Source: Shimia_B sp038525525 (lineage in GTDB: Bacteria; Pseudomonadota; Alphaproteobacteria; Rhodobacterales; Rhodobacteraceae). Taken from it: a DNA stretch of 64,000 nt. The stretch spans positions 496,001 through 560,000 of the forward strand of contig JBCBHO010000002.1 of the NCBI GenBank assembly GCA_038525525.1. The letters are read 5' to 3'. The notes under the pieces are model-generated. The model was not told the origin of the DNA and ran no database searches. It worked only from the letters and a program-made list of their open reading frames with translations. The translations under genes and the position numbers were made by a program. Shown here one piece after another: positions 1 to 8,300 of the stretch; positions within the stretch are counted from its first letter, which is position 1; every line of letters starts with the position of its first letter.

Positions 1-61
1 CACCTCCATGCTCGCCCAGGCCAACAGCTCCAACGAGAATCTCCTTAGCCTGCTGCGTTAA
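1..61 (+). CDS. flagellin, C-terminal end only (partial)
   Basis: Reading from base 2, the frame gives about 19 codons ending in TAA at 59-61. The peptide ends QANSSNENLLSLLR, and the pattern QAN...N.LSLLR is the usual end of bacterial flagellin, the D0 helix that packs inside the filament core. The rest of the gene lies left of the window. It sits just upstream of the sigma-54 gene and next to a complete flagellar cluster, which supports the call. The fragment is too short to say which flagellin paralogue it is. Confidence 0.75.
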   Translation, partial: TSMLAQANSSNENLLSLLR

Positions 62-82
62 CTCAAACGCAATCAATGGGTT

Positions 83-118
83 GGGCCTCGGCATCGCGCC
101 GGGGCCCTTTCCGTTTTT
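83..118 (+). terminator. Rho-independent terminator of the flagellin gene
   Basis: A 10-bp stem (GGGCCTCGGC at 83-92, GCCGGGGCCC at 98-107, one T-G wobble) with a 5-base loop is followed by TTTCCGTTTTT. It starts 22 bases after the flagellin stop codon, as expected for a strongly expressed monocistronic flagellin transcript. Confidence 0.85.
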
Positions 119-201
119 CTCAAATTCAAAGCGAATCAGGAGACAAAAACCACCCTCATGTTCAGGAGGGCCGGCTTCACTACACGGATTTTTAACGGCG
201 C

Positions 202-230
202 CCGGCTCAAGGCTTTTAGAGCCAAGCCGG
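202..230 (+). promoter_or_regulatory. hairpin overlapping the rpoN ribosome-binding site
   Basis: Outer arms CCGGCT (202-207) and AGCCGG (225-230) enclose inner arms GGCT (211-214) and AGCC (220-223). The Shine-Dalgarno GGAG of rpoN is at 229-232, so its first two bases are inside the outer stem. When folded, the hairpin would partly hide the ribosome-binding site. The structure is seen directly; a role in translation control is inference. Confidence 0.5.
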
Positions 231-239
231 AGAAAAATA

Positions 240-1547
240 ATGAACCTTCAGATTTCGCAGCGCATGAGCCACGGCCTGACCATGACGGGCCAGATGCAGC
301 AGGCCATCTCCCTCTTGCAGTTCTCCAATCTCGATCTCCAGCGCTACATCGAGCGCGAAGCCGAGGAGAACCCTTTTATCGAGACGGACCGCCCGGGGCC
401 GGCCCTACCGTTTTCCGGCGGCGGCGGCGGGACGGATGAGTTCCTAGGCCAGGTGCCGGACCATGCCGCCTCTCTCGTGGTCCATGTCTCGCGACAGTTC
501 GACAGCCTCTTTCCGGATCCTGCGCGGCGCGCGGCGGCGGATCACTTTCTCACGGCGCTCGACAGCAATGGGTGGCTCGACGATCCGCTAGAGGAGATCG
601 CCGTTGCGGCAGGGCTGTCCCTTGCGGACGCAGAAGAGATGCTGGCGGAGGTGCAGGGTGTGGAGCCCACGGGGCTCTTTGCCCGCGATCTCTCCGAGTG
701 CCTGCGCCTTCAGGCCCTCGAGCGAGGCCTCCTCAGCCCGCTTCTTGCGCGGCTGCTCGGGGAGCTGCCACGCGTGGCGGCGGCGGATCTCGAGGGGCTC
801 TGCCGGGCCTGCAGCTGCTCCATGGCGGAGCTCAGCGGCGCGCTCCGTTCGCTCAAGACGCTGGAGCCGAAACCCGGAGCGCGCTTCGCGGAGGTCGACC
901 TCTCCGAGCGGGAGCCTGATCTCATCCTCTCGCGCGCGGGGGGCGACTGGCAGGTGGAGCTCAACCGCTCCACGCTGCCCGCCGTCATGATCGACGAGGC
1001 GGGCGCCGACGTGATGCGCCGGCACGAGGCCGCCGCGGATTTCGCGGGCGAGCGTCTGCGCACGGCGCGCTGGCTGCGCCGCGCGGTGGAGCATCGCAAC
1101 AAGACGACCCTTGCCGTGGCCGCCGAGATCGTGCGGCGGCAGAAGGCCTTCCTCGATCACGGGCCCGCGCGCATAGCGCCGCTGACCCTGGCGGATGTGG
1201 CCGAAACCGTCGGGGTTCACGAGAGCACGGTGAGCCGGGTGACCACCGGCGTGCTCATGGTGACCCCGCACGGGACGATGCCCCTCAAGCGCTTCTTTAG
1301 CACGGCGCTGGCACAGGCCTCCGGCGGGACCAGCGATGCCACCTCGGCGGCTGCGGTGCGCTACCGCCTCGAGGCGCTGGTGCGCGCGGAGGATCCTGCC
1401 CGCCCGCTCAGCGATGACGCGCTGGCGGGCATGCTCAACGATGGCGGGCCCATCCTGGCGCGCCGCACGGTCGCGAAATACCGCACGATGCTCGGCATCC
1501 CATCCTCATTCGAGCGCAGGCGCCGGGCGCGTCTCCGGGCGGCGTAA
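240..1547 (+). CDS. rpoN: RNA polymerase sigma-54 factor, flagellar type
   Basis: A 435-residue sigma-54 that directs RNA polymerase to -24/-12 promoters and needs AAA+ activators to open them. The N-terminal activator-interacting region (MNLQISQRM...QQAISLLQ) starts at residue 1, a core-binding middle follows, a helix-turn-helix lies around LADVAETVGVHESTVSRVT, and the RpoN box ARRTVAKYR is at residues 407-415. The ATG at 240 is chosen because homology begins there and GGAG lies 7 bases upstream; the longer upstream reading runs through the flagellin terminator. Its position among flagellar genes, together with fleQ, fleT and at least seven good sigma-54 sites, suggests a flagellum-dedicated copy like rpoN2 of Rhodobacter sphaeroides. 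Whether a second nitrogen-type rpoN exists cannot be seen here. Confidence 0.97.
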   Translation: MNLQISQRMSHGLTMTGQMQQAISLLQFSNLDLQRYIEREAEENPFIETDRPGPALPFSGGGGGTDEFLGQVPDHAASLVVHVSRQFDSLFPDPARRAAADHFLTALDSNGWLDDPLEEIAVAAGLSLADAEEMLAEVQGVEPTGLFARDLSECLRLQALERGLLSPLLARLLGELPRVAAADLEGLCRACSCSMAELSGALRSLKTLEPKPGARFAEVDLSEREPDLILSRAGGDWQVELNRSTLPAVMIDEAGADVMRRHEAAADFAGERLRTARWLRRAVEHRNKTTLAVAAEIVRRQKAFLDHGPARIAPLTLADVAETVGVHESTVSRVTTGVLMVTPHGTMPLKRFFSTALAQASGGTSDATSAAAVRYRLEALVRAEDPARPLSDDALAGMLNDGGPILARRTVAKYRTMLGIPSSFERRRRARLRAA

Positions 1548-1553
1548 GCCGCC

Positions 1554-2219
1554 TCAGCGCCCGGGACGCGCGTGGACGAAACGGATCTGCGGAACGCGCG
1601 CGGCAAGCTCGGCATGGAGCGCGGTTTCGGACCGTGCCGCCATGACCTTCCAGAGCCTGAAGCCGCGCGCCACCCAGTCCTGCCGCACGAGCGCTGGCGT
1701 GATGCGCCAGAAATAGATCCACACGACCACCTGCACCGCCGTGCCGACCCAAGGGCCGAGCATGACGGACACGACAAGCAGCGCACCCCAGAGCGCAAGC
1801 GCAGACCAAAGCCGGAGCCGGATCAGGTTGAGCGGTACGAGGAGCGCGAACCCGTCGCGCTTGGCCGGGAGCGCATCGTAGGCACCATCGGGGTCCACCC
1901 AGACGTCCCAGTTCTGCTCGCCGGAAACCTCCTGCGGTGCGATGTCTATGCCCTCGGGCAGCGGCACATGGCGCCACCGGCCCAGCCGGGCCGTGTCAAT
2001 GGCCACCTGCCACAGCAGCCCCGCCCGGCTGAAGCTCAGCATGCAGCCCCGCGAGCCCGCCATGGCCACCCGCGCCTTCAGCGTCGCACGGCTTCCGTCG
2101 AAGCATGCACCGTCGATACGCACGAGAGTGTCACCGGCCTGAAGGCCCAGTGAGCGCCCGGCGGGGCGCACGCTCTCGAGCCGCAGCGCCGCGTAAGGGT
2201 GTTCGGGATCGTCTGACAC
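1554..2219 (-). CDS. uncharacterised membrane protein with PDZ-like N-terminus
   Basis: A 221-residue protein I do not recognise as a named family. The N-terminal 35 residues (SVRPAGRSLGLQAGDTLVRIDG) look like the carboxylate-loop part of a PDZ domain. The middle is soluble, and two hydrophobic segments around residues 130-170 are probable membrane helices, followed by a basic cytoplasmic tail. It begins 14 bases after the stop of the TM/coiled-coil gene at 2234-2944 and is probably co-transcribed from the sigma-54 site at 2994-3011, which would place it in the flagellar regulon. It converges on rpoN with a 6-base gap. A role in flagellar assembly or motor function is inference from context only. 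Confidence 0.65.
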   Translation of the reverse strand: MSDDPEHPYAALRLESVRPAGRSLGLQAGDTLVRIDGACFDGSRATLKARVAMAGSRGCMLSFSRAGLLWQVAIDTARLGRWRHVPLPEGIDIAPQEVSGEQNWDVWVDPDGAYDALPAKRDGFALLVPLNLIRLRLWSALALWGALLVVSVMLGPWVGTAVQVVVWIYFWRITPALVRQDWVARGFRLWKVMAARSETALHAELAARVPQIRFVHARPGR

Positions 2220-2233
2220 GCCGCGAGCGCCCT

Positions 2234-2944
2234 TCAGGGATAGGAAAACGGGTTTGGCTCCGCGCGGCGCACGGCGGCGGGCCGGCGCTGCGCAGGCGCC
2301 GCCTGCGGCACCGTGGGCGTGGCCGCGACAGGCGCGACCGCCGGCGCACCCGCACCCGCCACGGGCGCGGGCCCTTCGGCGATGATGCGGGTGAGCGCGA
2401 GCTGGAGATCGGACATGCTCGAAACAACGAGGTCCCGCGTATCGGCGTGCTCCTCCTCAGTGGCCTGCGTGACCTGCGACAGCACCGAAGGCAGCGTCGC
2501 GGCCATCTCCGCGGCCTCAGACTCCTTCACGATCTGCAGCTCGGCAGCGACGGCGCCACGGATCAGCGCTTCGTCGATGCTGCGGGCCTCGGTGAGCGCG
2601 GTAAGCTGTGCATCCAGCCCCTCGAAGCTATCGAGCCGCGCGGAGAGAGACGCGATGGACTCCGCCATGGTCTGCGCCGTGGCCTCCTGCGTGGCGGCGG
2701 CCGCGCCCAACCTCGAGAGGGCGTGGAGGTAGACCGCGCCGCCGATGCCGATGGCCACGATGGCACCCGCGACCGTGCCGAGCATCAGTGGCTTCAGGCT
2801 CTTGCCGAGCGCGTCGAGCCTGTCGGCGGCGGCCACCGTCTGACCCCGCACGCCGTCGAGCTCCGCGGCGCTGTCATTGGCGGCCGAGGCGGCATCGATG
2901 GCGAGCTGGATGCTCTCTGCGATGTCCGGCGAATTCTTTGCCAT
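2234..2944 (-). CDS. uncharacterised single-pass membrane coiled-coil protein, sigma-54 controlled
   Basis: A 236-residue protein with no family I can name. A cytoplasmic N-terminus of about 50 residues with heptad-like sequence precedes one clear membrane helix (VAGAIVAIGIGGAVYLHAL), then a long helical, probably coiled-coil region rich in Ala, Glu and Leu, and a Pro/Ala-rich tail ending NPFSYP. The ATG at 2944 is preferred over an upstream start at 2962 because GAAGGA lies 8 bases before it. A good sigma-54 promoter is 50 bases upstream. Placement right after fleQ and this promoter argue for a flagellum-linked role, possibly a structural or polar membrane factor; that role is inference. Confidence 0.65.
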   Translation of the reverse strand: MAKNSPDIAESIQLAIDAASAANDSAAELDGVRGQTVAAADRLDALGKSLKPLMLGTVAGAIVAIGIGGAVYLHALSRLGAAAATQEATAQTMAESIASLSARLDSFEGLDAQLTALTEARSIDEALIRGAVAAELQIVKESEAAEMAATLPSVLSQVTQATEEEHADTRDLVVSSMSDLQLALTRIIAEGPAPVAGAGAPAVAPVAATPTVPQAAPAQRRPAAVRRAEPNPFSYP

Positions 2945-2993
2945 GGGCGGCGTCCTTCTCATGGGCGCAGGGTGCGCCGCGTCGTGAGGGGGC

Positions 2994-3011
2994 CTGCACG
3001 ATCCATGCCAC
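2994..3011 (-). promoter_or_regulatory. sigma-54 promoter for the genes at 2944 and 2219
   Basis: On the minus strand TGGCATGGATCGTGCAGG has GG and GC separated by exactly 10 bases, matching the TGGCAYG-N4-TTGC pattern with one change in the -12 element. The predicted start lies near 2984, leaving a leader of about 40 bases before the ATG at 2944. Confidence 0.65.
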
Positions 3012-3052
3012 GGTGCCCAGCGACGTTTCGCGACGCGGCTCAGGGGAGCGCA

Positions 3053-4027
3053 TCAGGGGCGCGCGGGCGCCTCTATCCCGAGCCGTGCCATGCGCCCGAG
3101 GAGCGTCGTGCGCTTGAGGCCCAAGCGGCGCGCGGCACCGGCGATCGTGCCGTCTGCTTCCTCGAGCGCTCGCCTGATCAGCGTGGCCTCCGTCTCCGCC
3201 AGGACGGATCGCAGATCCGTCTGCGCCCGCTCCTGCACTGCCGCCATCGGTGCCGCATGCTCAGTACCCAGCGCCTCGGAGACTTCCACCGCCCCAATGT
3301 CCTGGCCCCGGTAATGGACCTGCGCTCGGTCGTGGACGTTTCTCAGCTCGCGCACGTTGCCGGGCCAGGCATGGCGCTGCAGCGTTTCGAGCCCCGCCGC
3401 CGTGATGCGAAGAAGGGGAAGCCCGGCCTCGGCGGCCAAATGCGCGAGGAGGTCCGGGATGTCCGAGCTGCGGGCTGCAAGGCACGGGACCTCGAGGCGC
3501 AGCACGTCGATCCGGTAGAGCAGGTCTTCGCGAAAACGGCCCTCGACCACCGCAGCGCGGAGGTCACGATGCGTGGCAGCGAGGAGCCGGAAATCCGAGG
3601 CCAGGGTCACGCGGCCACCCACACGAGTAAAGGTCTTCGTCTCAAGCACGCGCAGAAGCCGCACCTGCAGCGCGGCGGGCATCTCTCCCACCTCGTCGAG
3701 AAAGAGCGTCCCTCCGTCCGCCTGCTCGATGAGGCCGATCCGCTGCGCCACGGCGCCGGTAAAGGCGCCGCGTTCGTGGCCGAAGAGCTCTGCCTCGAGC
3801 AGGTCGGGCGGCAGGGCGCCGCAATTGATGGCCACGTGAGCGCCGCCGCGCCCGGATGCGGCATGCACCGCCTCGGCCACCCGCTCCTTCCCCGCTCCGG
3901 TGGGGCCTGTGACCAGCACCGGCGCGTGAGACGGTGCCACCGCTGCGATGCGCGCTTTCAACGCGGCCATTGGCGGGCTTTCTCCGATCAGGTGTCGGCT
4001 CATATCCCCGGTCTGCACATCACGCAT
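3053..4027 (-). CDS. fleQ: sigma-54-dependent flagellar transcription activator FleQ
   Basis: A 324-residue AAA+ enhancer-binding protein. Walker A GPTGAGKE is at residues 41-48, the sigma-54-contacting GAFTGA loop at 87-92, Walker B GGTLFLDEVGEM just after residue 105, the DWPGNVREL-type motif appears as AWPGNVREL, and a Fis-type helix-turn-helix (GTIAGAARRLGLKRTTLLGRM) ends the protein. There is no N-terminal receiver or FleQ domain, so activity is not controlled by phosphorylation through this protein. ATG at 4027 has GGAG 8 bases upstream. It follows flgL by 57 bases, in which I see no sigma-54 site. By analogy with R. sphaeroides it would be the DNA-binding master activator, partnering FleT at 19619. 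Confidence 0.88.
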   Translation of the reverse strand: MRDVQTGDMSRHLIGESPPMAALKARIAAVAPSHAPVLVTGPTGAGKERVAEAVHAASGRGGAHVAINCGALPPDLLEAELFGHERGAFTGAVAQRIGLIEQADGGTLFLDEVGEMPAALQVRLLRVLETKTFTRVGGRVTLASDFRLLAATHRDLRAAVVEGRFREDLLYRIDVLRLEVPCLAARSSDIPDLLAHLAAEAGLPLLRITAAGLETLQRHAWPGNVRELRNVHDRAQVHYRGQDIGAVEVSEALGTEHAAPMAAVQERAQTDLRSVLAETEATLIRRALEEADGTIAGAARRLGLKRTTLLGRMARLGIEAPARP

Positions 4028-4084
4028 GGGCGTTTCTCCTGGCCGCTTGTTCGAGGCGGTACGCGCAAAGACTTAAGAATGTGC

Positions 4085-5317
4085 CTACCGGATGAAGTCG
4101 AACAGGCTCTGCTGCGTGATCTGGGCGTAGGTCTGCTGCGAGGCCTGCCGCGTGAGCAAGGCTTCCTGGAGCCGAGTGAGCGCGGCAGCGAGATCCAGAT
4201 CCTCGAGGCCCGATATCGCGGCCTCCATCTCCGTCTGGCGCGCGGTGATGATCTCGCGCTGCCGCCCGGCATCGGCGGAAAGCGCCCCAACGCGGGTGCG
4301 CTGGTCGATGATGGTTTCCGTCCCGGCGGCGAGGCGGGTGAGCACGCTTTCGCGGGTGTCGGCCTCGGCCACCAAGGCCTCCCGCGCGCCAGCGCCATCG
4401 GTGATGGTGAGGCGCGTGCCGCGGACCTCGTCAGGCCGCTGGATGTCAGAAATCCGGATCTCGCCCGCAGCGTTGAGCACGACGGCCCCCGAAACCGGGT
4501 CGAGGCTCGCGGAAATCCCGGTGGCCGCGCTTTCCGCATTGATCGCGGCCACGATGCCCCCCTGCGCGCCCTCCGCGATGGTGGCCCCGATCCGGGCCGT
4601 GCCAGCCGGCCCTTCGAGGGTGAGTTGCCAAGCCTCCGGCGCCGTGCCGGACCGGAAATCGAGGGTGGCGGGCCCCGCCACGGTGATCTCCGACGGTGCA
4701 TCGACACCGGTTTTCAGGAGCGTGAGGAAGGCGTCCACGGCCTCGAAGGCCCCCCGCGCCTCGCCGCTGGCAAAGACATCCTGACCGTTCACGCCCGTGG
4801 CGAGCCGTAGCGATTCCGAAACCGGCAGCATGGCCTGCCCCGCGTCGCTGGCGAAGGTCACGACGCCGCGCTGCTCCACGTAGGGATCCTGTGCATCCGA
4901 GAAGCCGCCGAAGAGCGCGCGCCCGGTCTCGTCACGCGCATTGGCGGCCCCGAGCAGGGCGCCGCGCAGGGTCTCCACCTCGGCCACGACGCTGGCCCGC
5001 TGGCCGGGCGAGGCCGTGTCGCTCAACGCGCCAATGGCGAGCTCGCTGATGCGGCGCAGGATGTTGGTGGCCTCTCCGAGCACGATATCCGTCTGGTCAA
5101 GCCGCGACTTGGCGCGATCGACGTTGGAGGCGTAGCTGTCGAGCGCGTCCTCCCGTGTCTTGGCGGCGGAGAGTCGGAGTGCCGAGACGAGATCGGAGGA
5201 CGGGCGCGGATCCTTCTTTCCCGAGGAGATCTGCGCCTGCATCTCGGAGATTTCGGCGCTCAGGCGGGTCATGTCCGCCCGGGAGATGCTATGAAAGAGG
5301 GAGGTGCCGATGGTCAT
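4085..5317 (-). CDS. flgL: flagellar hook-filament junction protein FlgL (HAP3)
   Basis: A 410-residue hook-associated protein that joins the hook, through FlgK, to the filament. The flagellin-like N-terminal helix (SLFHSISRADMTRLSAEISEMQAQISSGKKDPRPS...) and the C-terminal helix (LAAALTRLQEALLTRQASQQTYAQITQQSLFDFI) are typical of HAP3; the middle about 220 residues is a variable surface domain. It is longer than the roughly 300-residue enteric protein. The ATG at 5317 has GGAGG upstream and follows flgK by 15 bases. Secreted by the flagellar type III apparatus. Last structural gene of the flg operon. Confidence 0.93.
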   Translation of the reverse strand: MTIGTSLFHSISRADMTRLSAEISEMQAQISSGKKDPRPSSDLVSALRLSAAKTREDALDSYASNVDRAKSRLDQTDIVLGEATNILRRISELAIGALSDTASPGQRASVVAEVETLRGALLGAANARDETGRALFGGFSDAQDPYVEQRGVVTFASDAGQAMLPVSESLRLATGVNGQDVFASGEARGAFEAVDAFLTLLKTGVDAPSEITVAGPATLDFRSGTAPEAWQLTLEGPAGTARIGATIAEGAQGGIVAAINAESAATGISASLDPVSGAVVLNAAGEIRISDIQRPDEVRGTRLTITDGAGAREALVAEADTRESVLTRLAAGTETIIDQRTRVGALSADAGRQREIITARQTEMEAAISGLEDLDLAAALTRLQEALLTRQASQQTYAQITQQSLFDFIR

Positions 5318-5332
5318 GGTCTAGGTGCCTCC

Positions 5333-8300
5333 TCACAGGGCCTGCAGGAGCGTGTTGAAGATGTCGCGCGCGACGCCGATGACCTGCGCATTGGCTTGGT
5401 AGGCCTGTTGCTGCTGGATCATGCGCGCCGCTTCCTCGTCGAGATCGACCCCGCTGAGGGAGGAGACCGCACGATCCGCTGCCTCGAGCGCGTTCTCCGC
5501 GCTGGCCATGCGGATCTCGCCCGTCGCCACGCGCGCGCCGACATCCTGCTGGAGCGCAGCAAAGCCCGCGCCGTAACCCCCCGCTACGGTGGCTGTGTCC
5601 TCGAGCCGCAACGCCGCGAGCGCGCCGATGGTGCGCCCATCGCCCGGGCGGCCATCGCCGGGCAGGATGGAAAAGGCATCCCCTGTTTCCGCCGCCCCAT
5701 CGAGCGTGACCTCGAGTGCGCCGAAGCTCGCGCGGCCGGCCGCGTCAAGCGTCCGGGTGCCGAGGCTCTCTCCGGATTGCGTATCGAAGAGCTCGACGAG
5801 GCCCGCTTCGGCGTCGAGCACACGGAGCTCGCGCTCCGGCGCGCTGGGCGGGCCTTCGATGAAGGACCCCGCAAGGCGCGGGTTGGCGGCCCCGTCGAGA
5901 ACGACAATCACATCCTCGTCGGGGAGCGCCGTGAGACGGAGCGATGTGCCTGTCCCCGAGGCCTGCGGCGCGATCTCAAGGGCGCGCCCGTCGGTCGCCA
6001 CGAGGTCCAGAGCTGCCTCGGTGACAGACGCCTCCGCACCCAGCGTGTCAAATCCGGCATCGACCCCCGCGGGGTCAGCCGGGACGCGGAATGCCCCCTC
6101 CCGGGCATCGAAGGCGATCTCCACGCGTCCGAAACCGGTGTTGATGTAGCCCGTGCCGGGGAAGGTGGGCGGCAGCACGACCGCGCCCGCCGATACGCTC
6201 ACGGTGTAGCTCGTGCCCGCGAGGACGACTTCGAAGCTTGCCGGAAGGTTGGCGGCGTCGAACGGTTGCCCGATGACCGTGGTCTGCGGGGCGTCCGCCG
6301 GCCCCATGCCAAAGCGCGCGGCCTCGCCCGCGGCATCCGTGAGGCTGAGGGCCGCGCCGTCGAGGTGGCCACCCACCGTCTCGATGACGAAGCGTCCGGA
6401 CGTGTCGAAGCGAGCGCTGATGCGGTCGGGCTCGGGGCCCTCTACCACGGGCGCGCCGTCGCGCATGGTGATCTGGTAGCTCTGGGAGCCGAGGCCCACC
6501 ACCATGCGCGCCCCGTCTTCCGGCGGAGCGCCGAGGGCGGCGCCCTCGATGCGGCTGGCTGGCGAGGTCTCGCGGAGGTCGGCGGCAAGGCTCGCGGCGA
6601 GCGTGGTGCCGGAGGCTGGATCGCCGGAGGCCGTGCGCAGGCGTCCATCCGCCCCGGTGATCACGACCTCGCGGAGCGCGATATCATCGCTGAGCGCGGG
6701 CGCGAGAGTGAGCGTGGCCTCGCTCCCGGCGGCGCGCCGCGACACGTCGACGAGGCCACCGATGGACGCATCCCGCGCCGCCGCCGTGACGGTGCCGCCC
6801 TCGCCGAGAGAGAAGCCGGATCCCCGGCTGAGCGTGACGGACCCGGCTATGACGACGCTTTCCGCCCCCGTGGCGGAGATTGTCGAGCTTCCGAGCATCG
6901 CGCCATCCGCCGCGCGCCGCGTGAACGTGACAGGATCGCCTGCCGAATGGGTGAGCCCCTCGAGGCGTAAGTCCGCGCCGCCAGCCTGGACGAGCTCCAC
7001 GCGCGCCCCGTCACGGGAAAGCTCGGCCCGGATGCCCGTGGTGCCCGTCTGCCCATTCACGGCCGCCGCCAGCGCGCCAGGACCGCCGGAGAGATCGACG
7101 CTCAGAGGCACGCCCGTCCCGTTCAGGCCAGCCAAGGCAAAATCGAGCAATCCCGCCGGCGGAAGATCGAGCGCGACCCGCGTCTCTGCGCGGGCCGTCA
7201 CCGCGCCGCTGGCGCTCAGGAGATCCGCAAGCCACGCTGCGCTGGCACCGGGCGGAGCGTCGATCGCCGTGCTGGCGAGGCCGTCATCGAGCGTAAATCT
7301 GCGCGCGGGAGTCTCTGGGCGGGCGGTACCGGCAGGCCAGGTTGCGATGCCATTGCCCGCCTCCGGCACACGGAGCGCAAAATCCCCCGGGCCACTGGCG
7401 CGGTTGAGCCCCGCCGCCCCTGCCCCGGGCGGGACGTAGACGGCATCCTCCGCGAAGCCGTTTTCAGGACGCAGCAGCGCGGCGGCCTCCGCTTGCGAGA
7501 GCGGCGCGCCAGAAATCTGGCGCCCGTCCCGCGTGAAAAGCGCGATTTCAGCGGCGTCAGCGGCGGTGGCGATCTCAACGCCCGGGAGCGTGCTTGCTGT
7601 CGTCGTCAGGTCAGCGCTGTCCGGCGAGGCGCCCGTGCGGGAGAGGAGCGTGACGGCGTCCGCCCCGTCGAAGGCTGCCACGAAGCCCAGATCGCCCAAA
7701 GCCTCGTCAGTGCTGCTCCGCAACGCGCCGCTGTTGAGGGCCGCCACGAGTTCACTGGGCGAGAGCGGGCCCGGCGGCGTGAACGTGAACGTGTCGGGAC
7801 CGATGCTGACGGACAGCGCGGTGAGATCCGCGCCAGCAAGGGGAGCGAACTCCATGGTGGCGGGGCGTGCCTGTGCGCTGAGCTCCGCCGCGCCGATGCC
7901 GCGGGGAATGACGCCGACGGGCCCGTCGCTCACGAAGCTCACCGCGCCTGCCTCGAGCTCTGCCGCCAGGTCGGCGAGGGCTGCCGCGCCGGGCGGTGCC
8001 TCTATCGTGGCCGCGGAAAGCCGCGCAGTCCCGGCATTGCCGGCATTGGCGCCGGTAATCCAGGGCGCTCCCGCCGCGATCTCGTCAGGGTCGGCGAGGG
8101 CCATGCGGAAGAAGCCTGCATTGGCATCCTGGCTGAGCGTGATGCGGTCCCCGTTGAGCGGCGCGCCCGACAGCGCAATCTCGAGCCCCGGCAAGAGAAT
8201 GCGGTCCGTCCCCTCGCCCAGCAGGGTGCCGCTAGCATCCACGGCCTGCCAGGCGGCCGACACATCATCGTAGATGAGCGTCACCGGGCCGTCGGGCATC

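Noticed and set aside
4028..4084. TAGGCACATTC on the minus strand before fleQ as a sigma-54 promoter
   Set aside because: The -12 position reads AG; no GG-N10-GC pair exists in the gap, and fleQ is expected to stand above the sigma-54 genes.
2105..4810. 901-codon plus-strand open frame
   Set aside because: It lies antisense to fleQ, flgL and the gene at 2234-2944, whose products have clear family motifs; its composition is Arg/Gly/His-rich with no domain.
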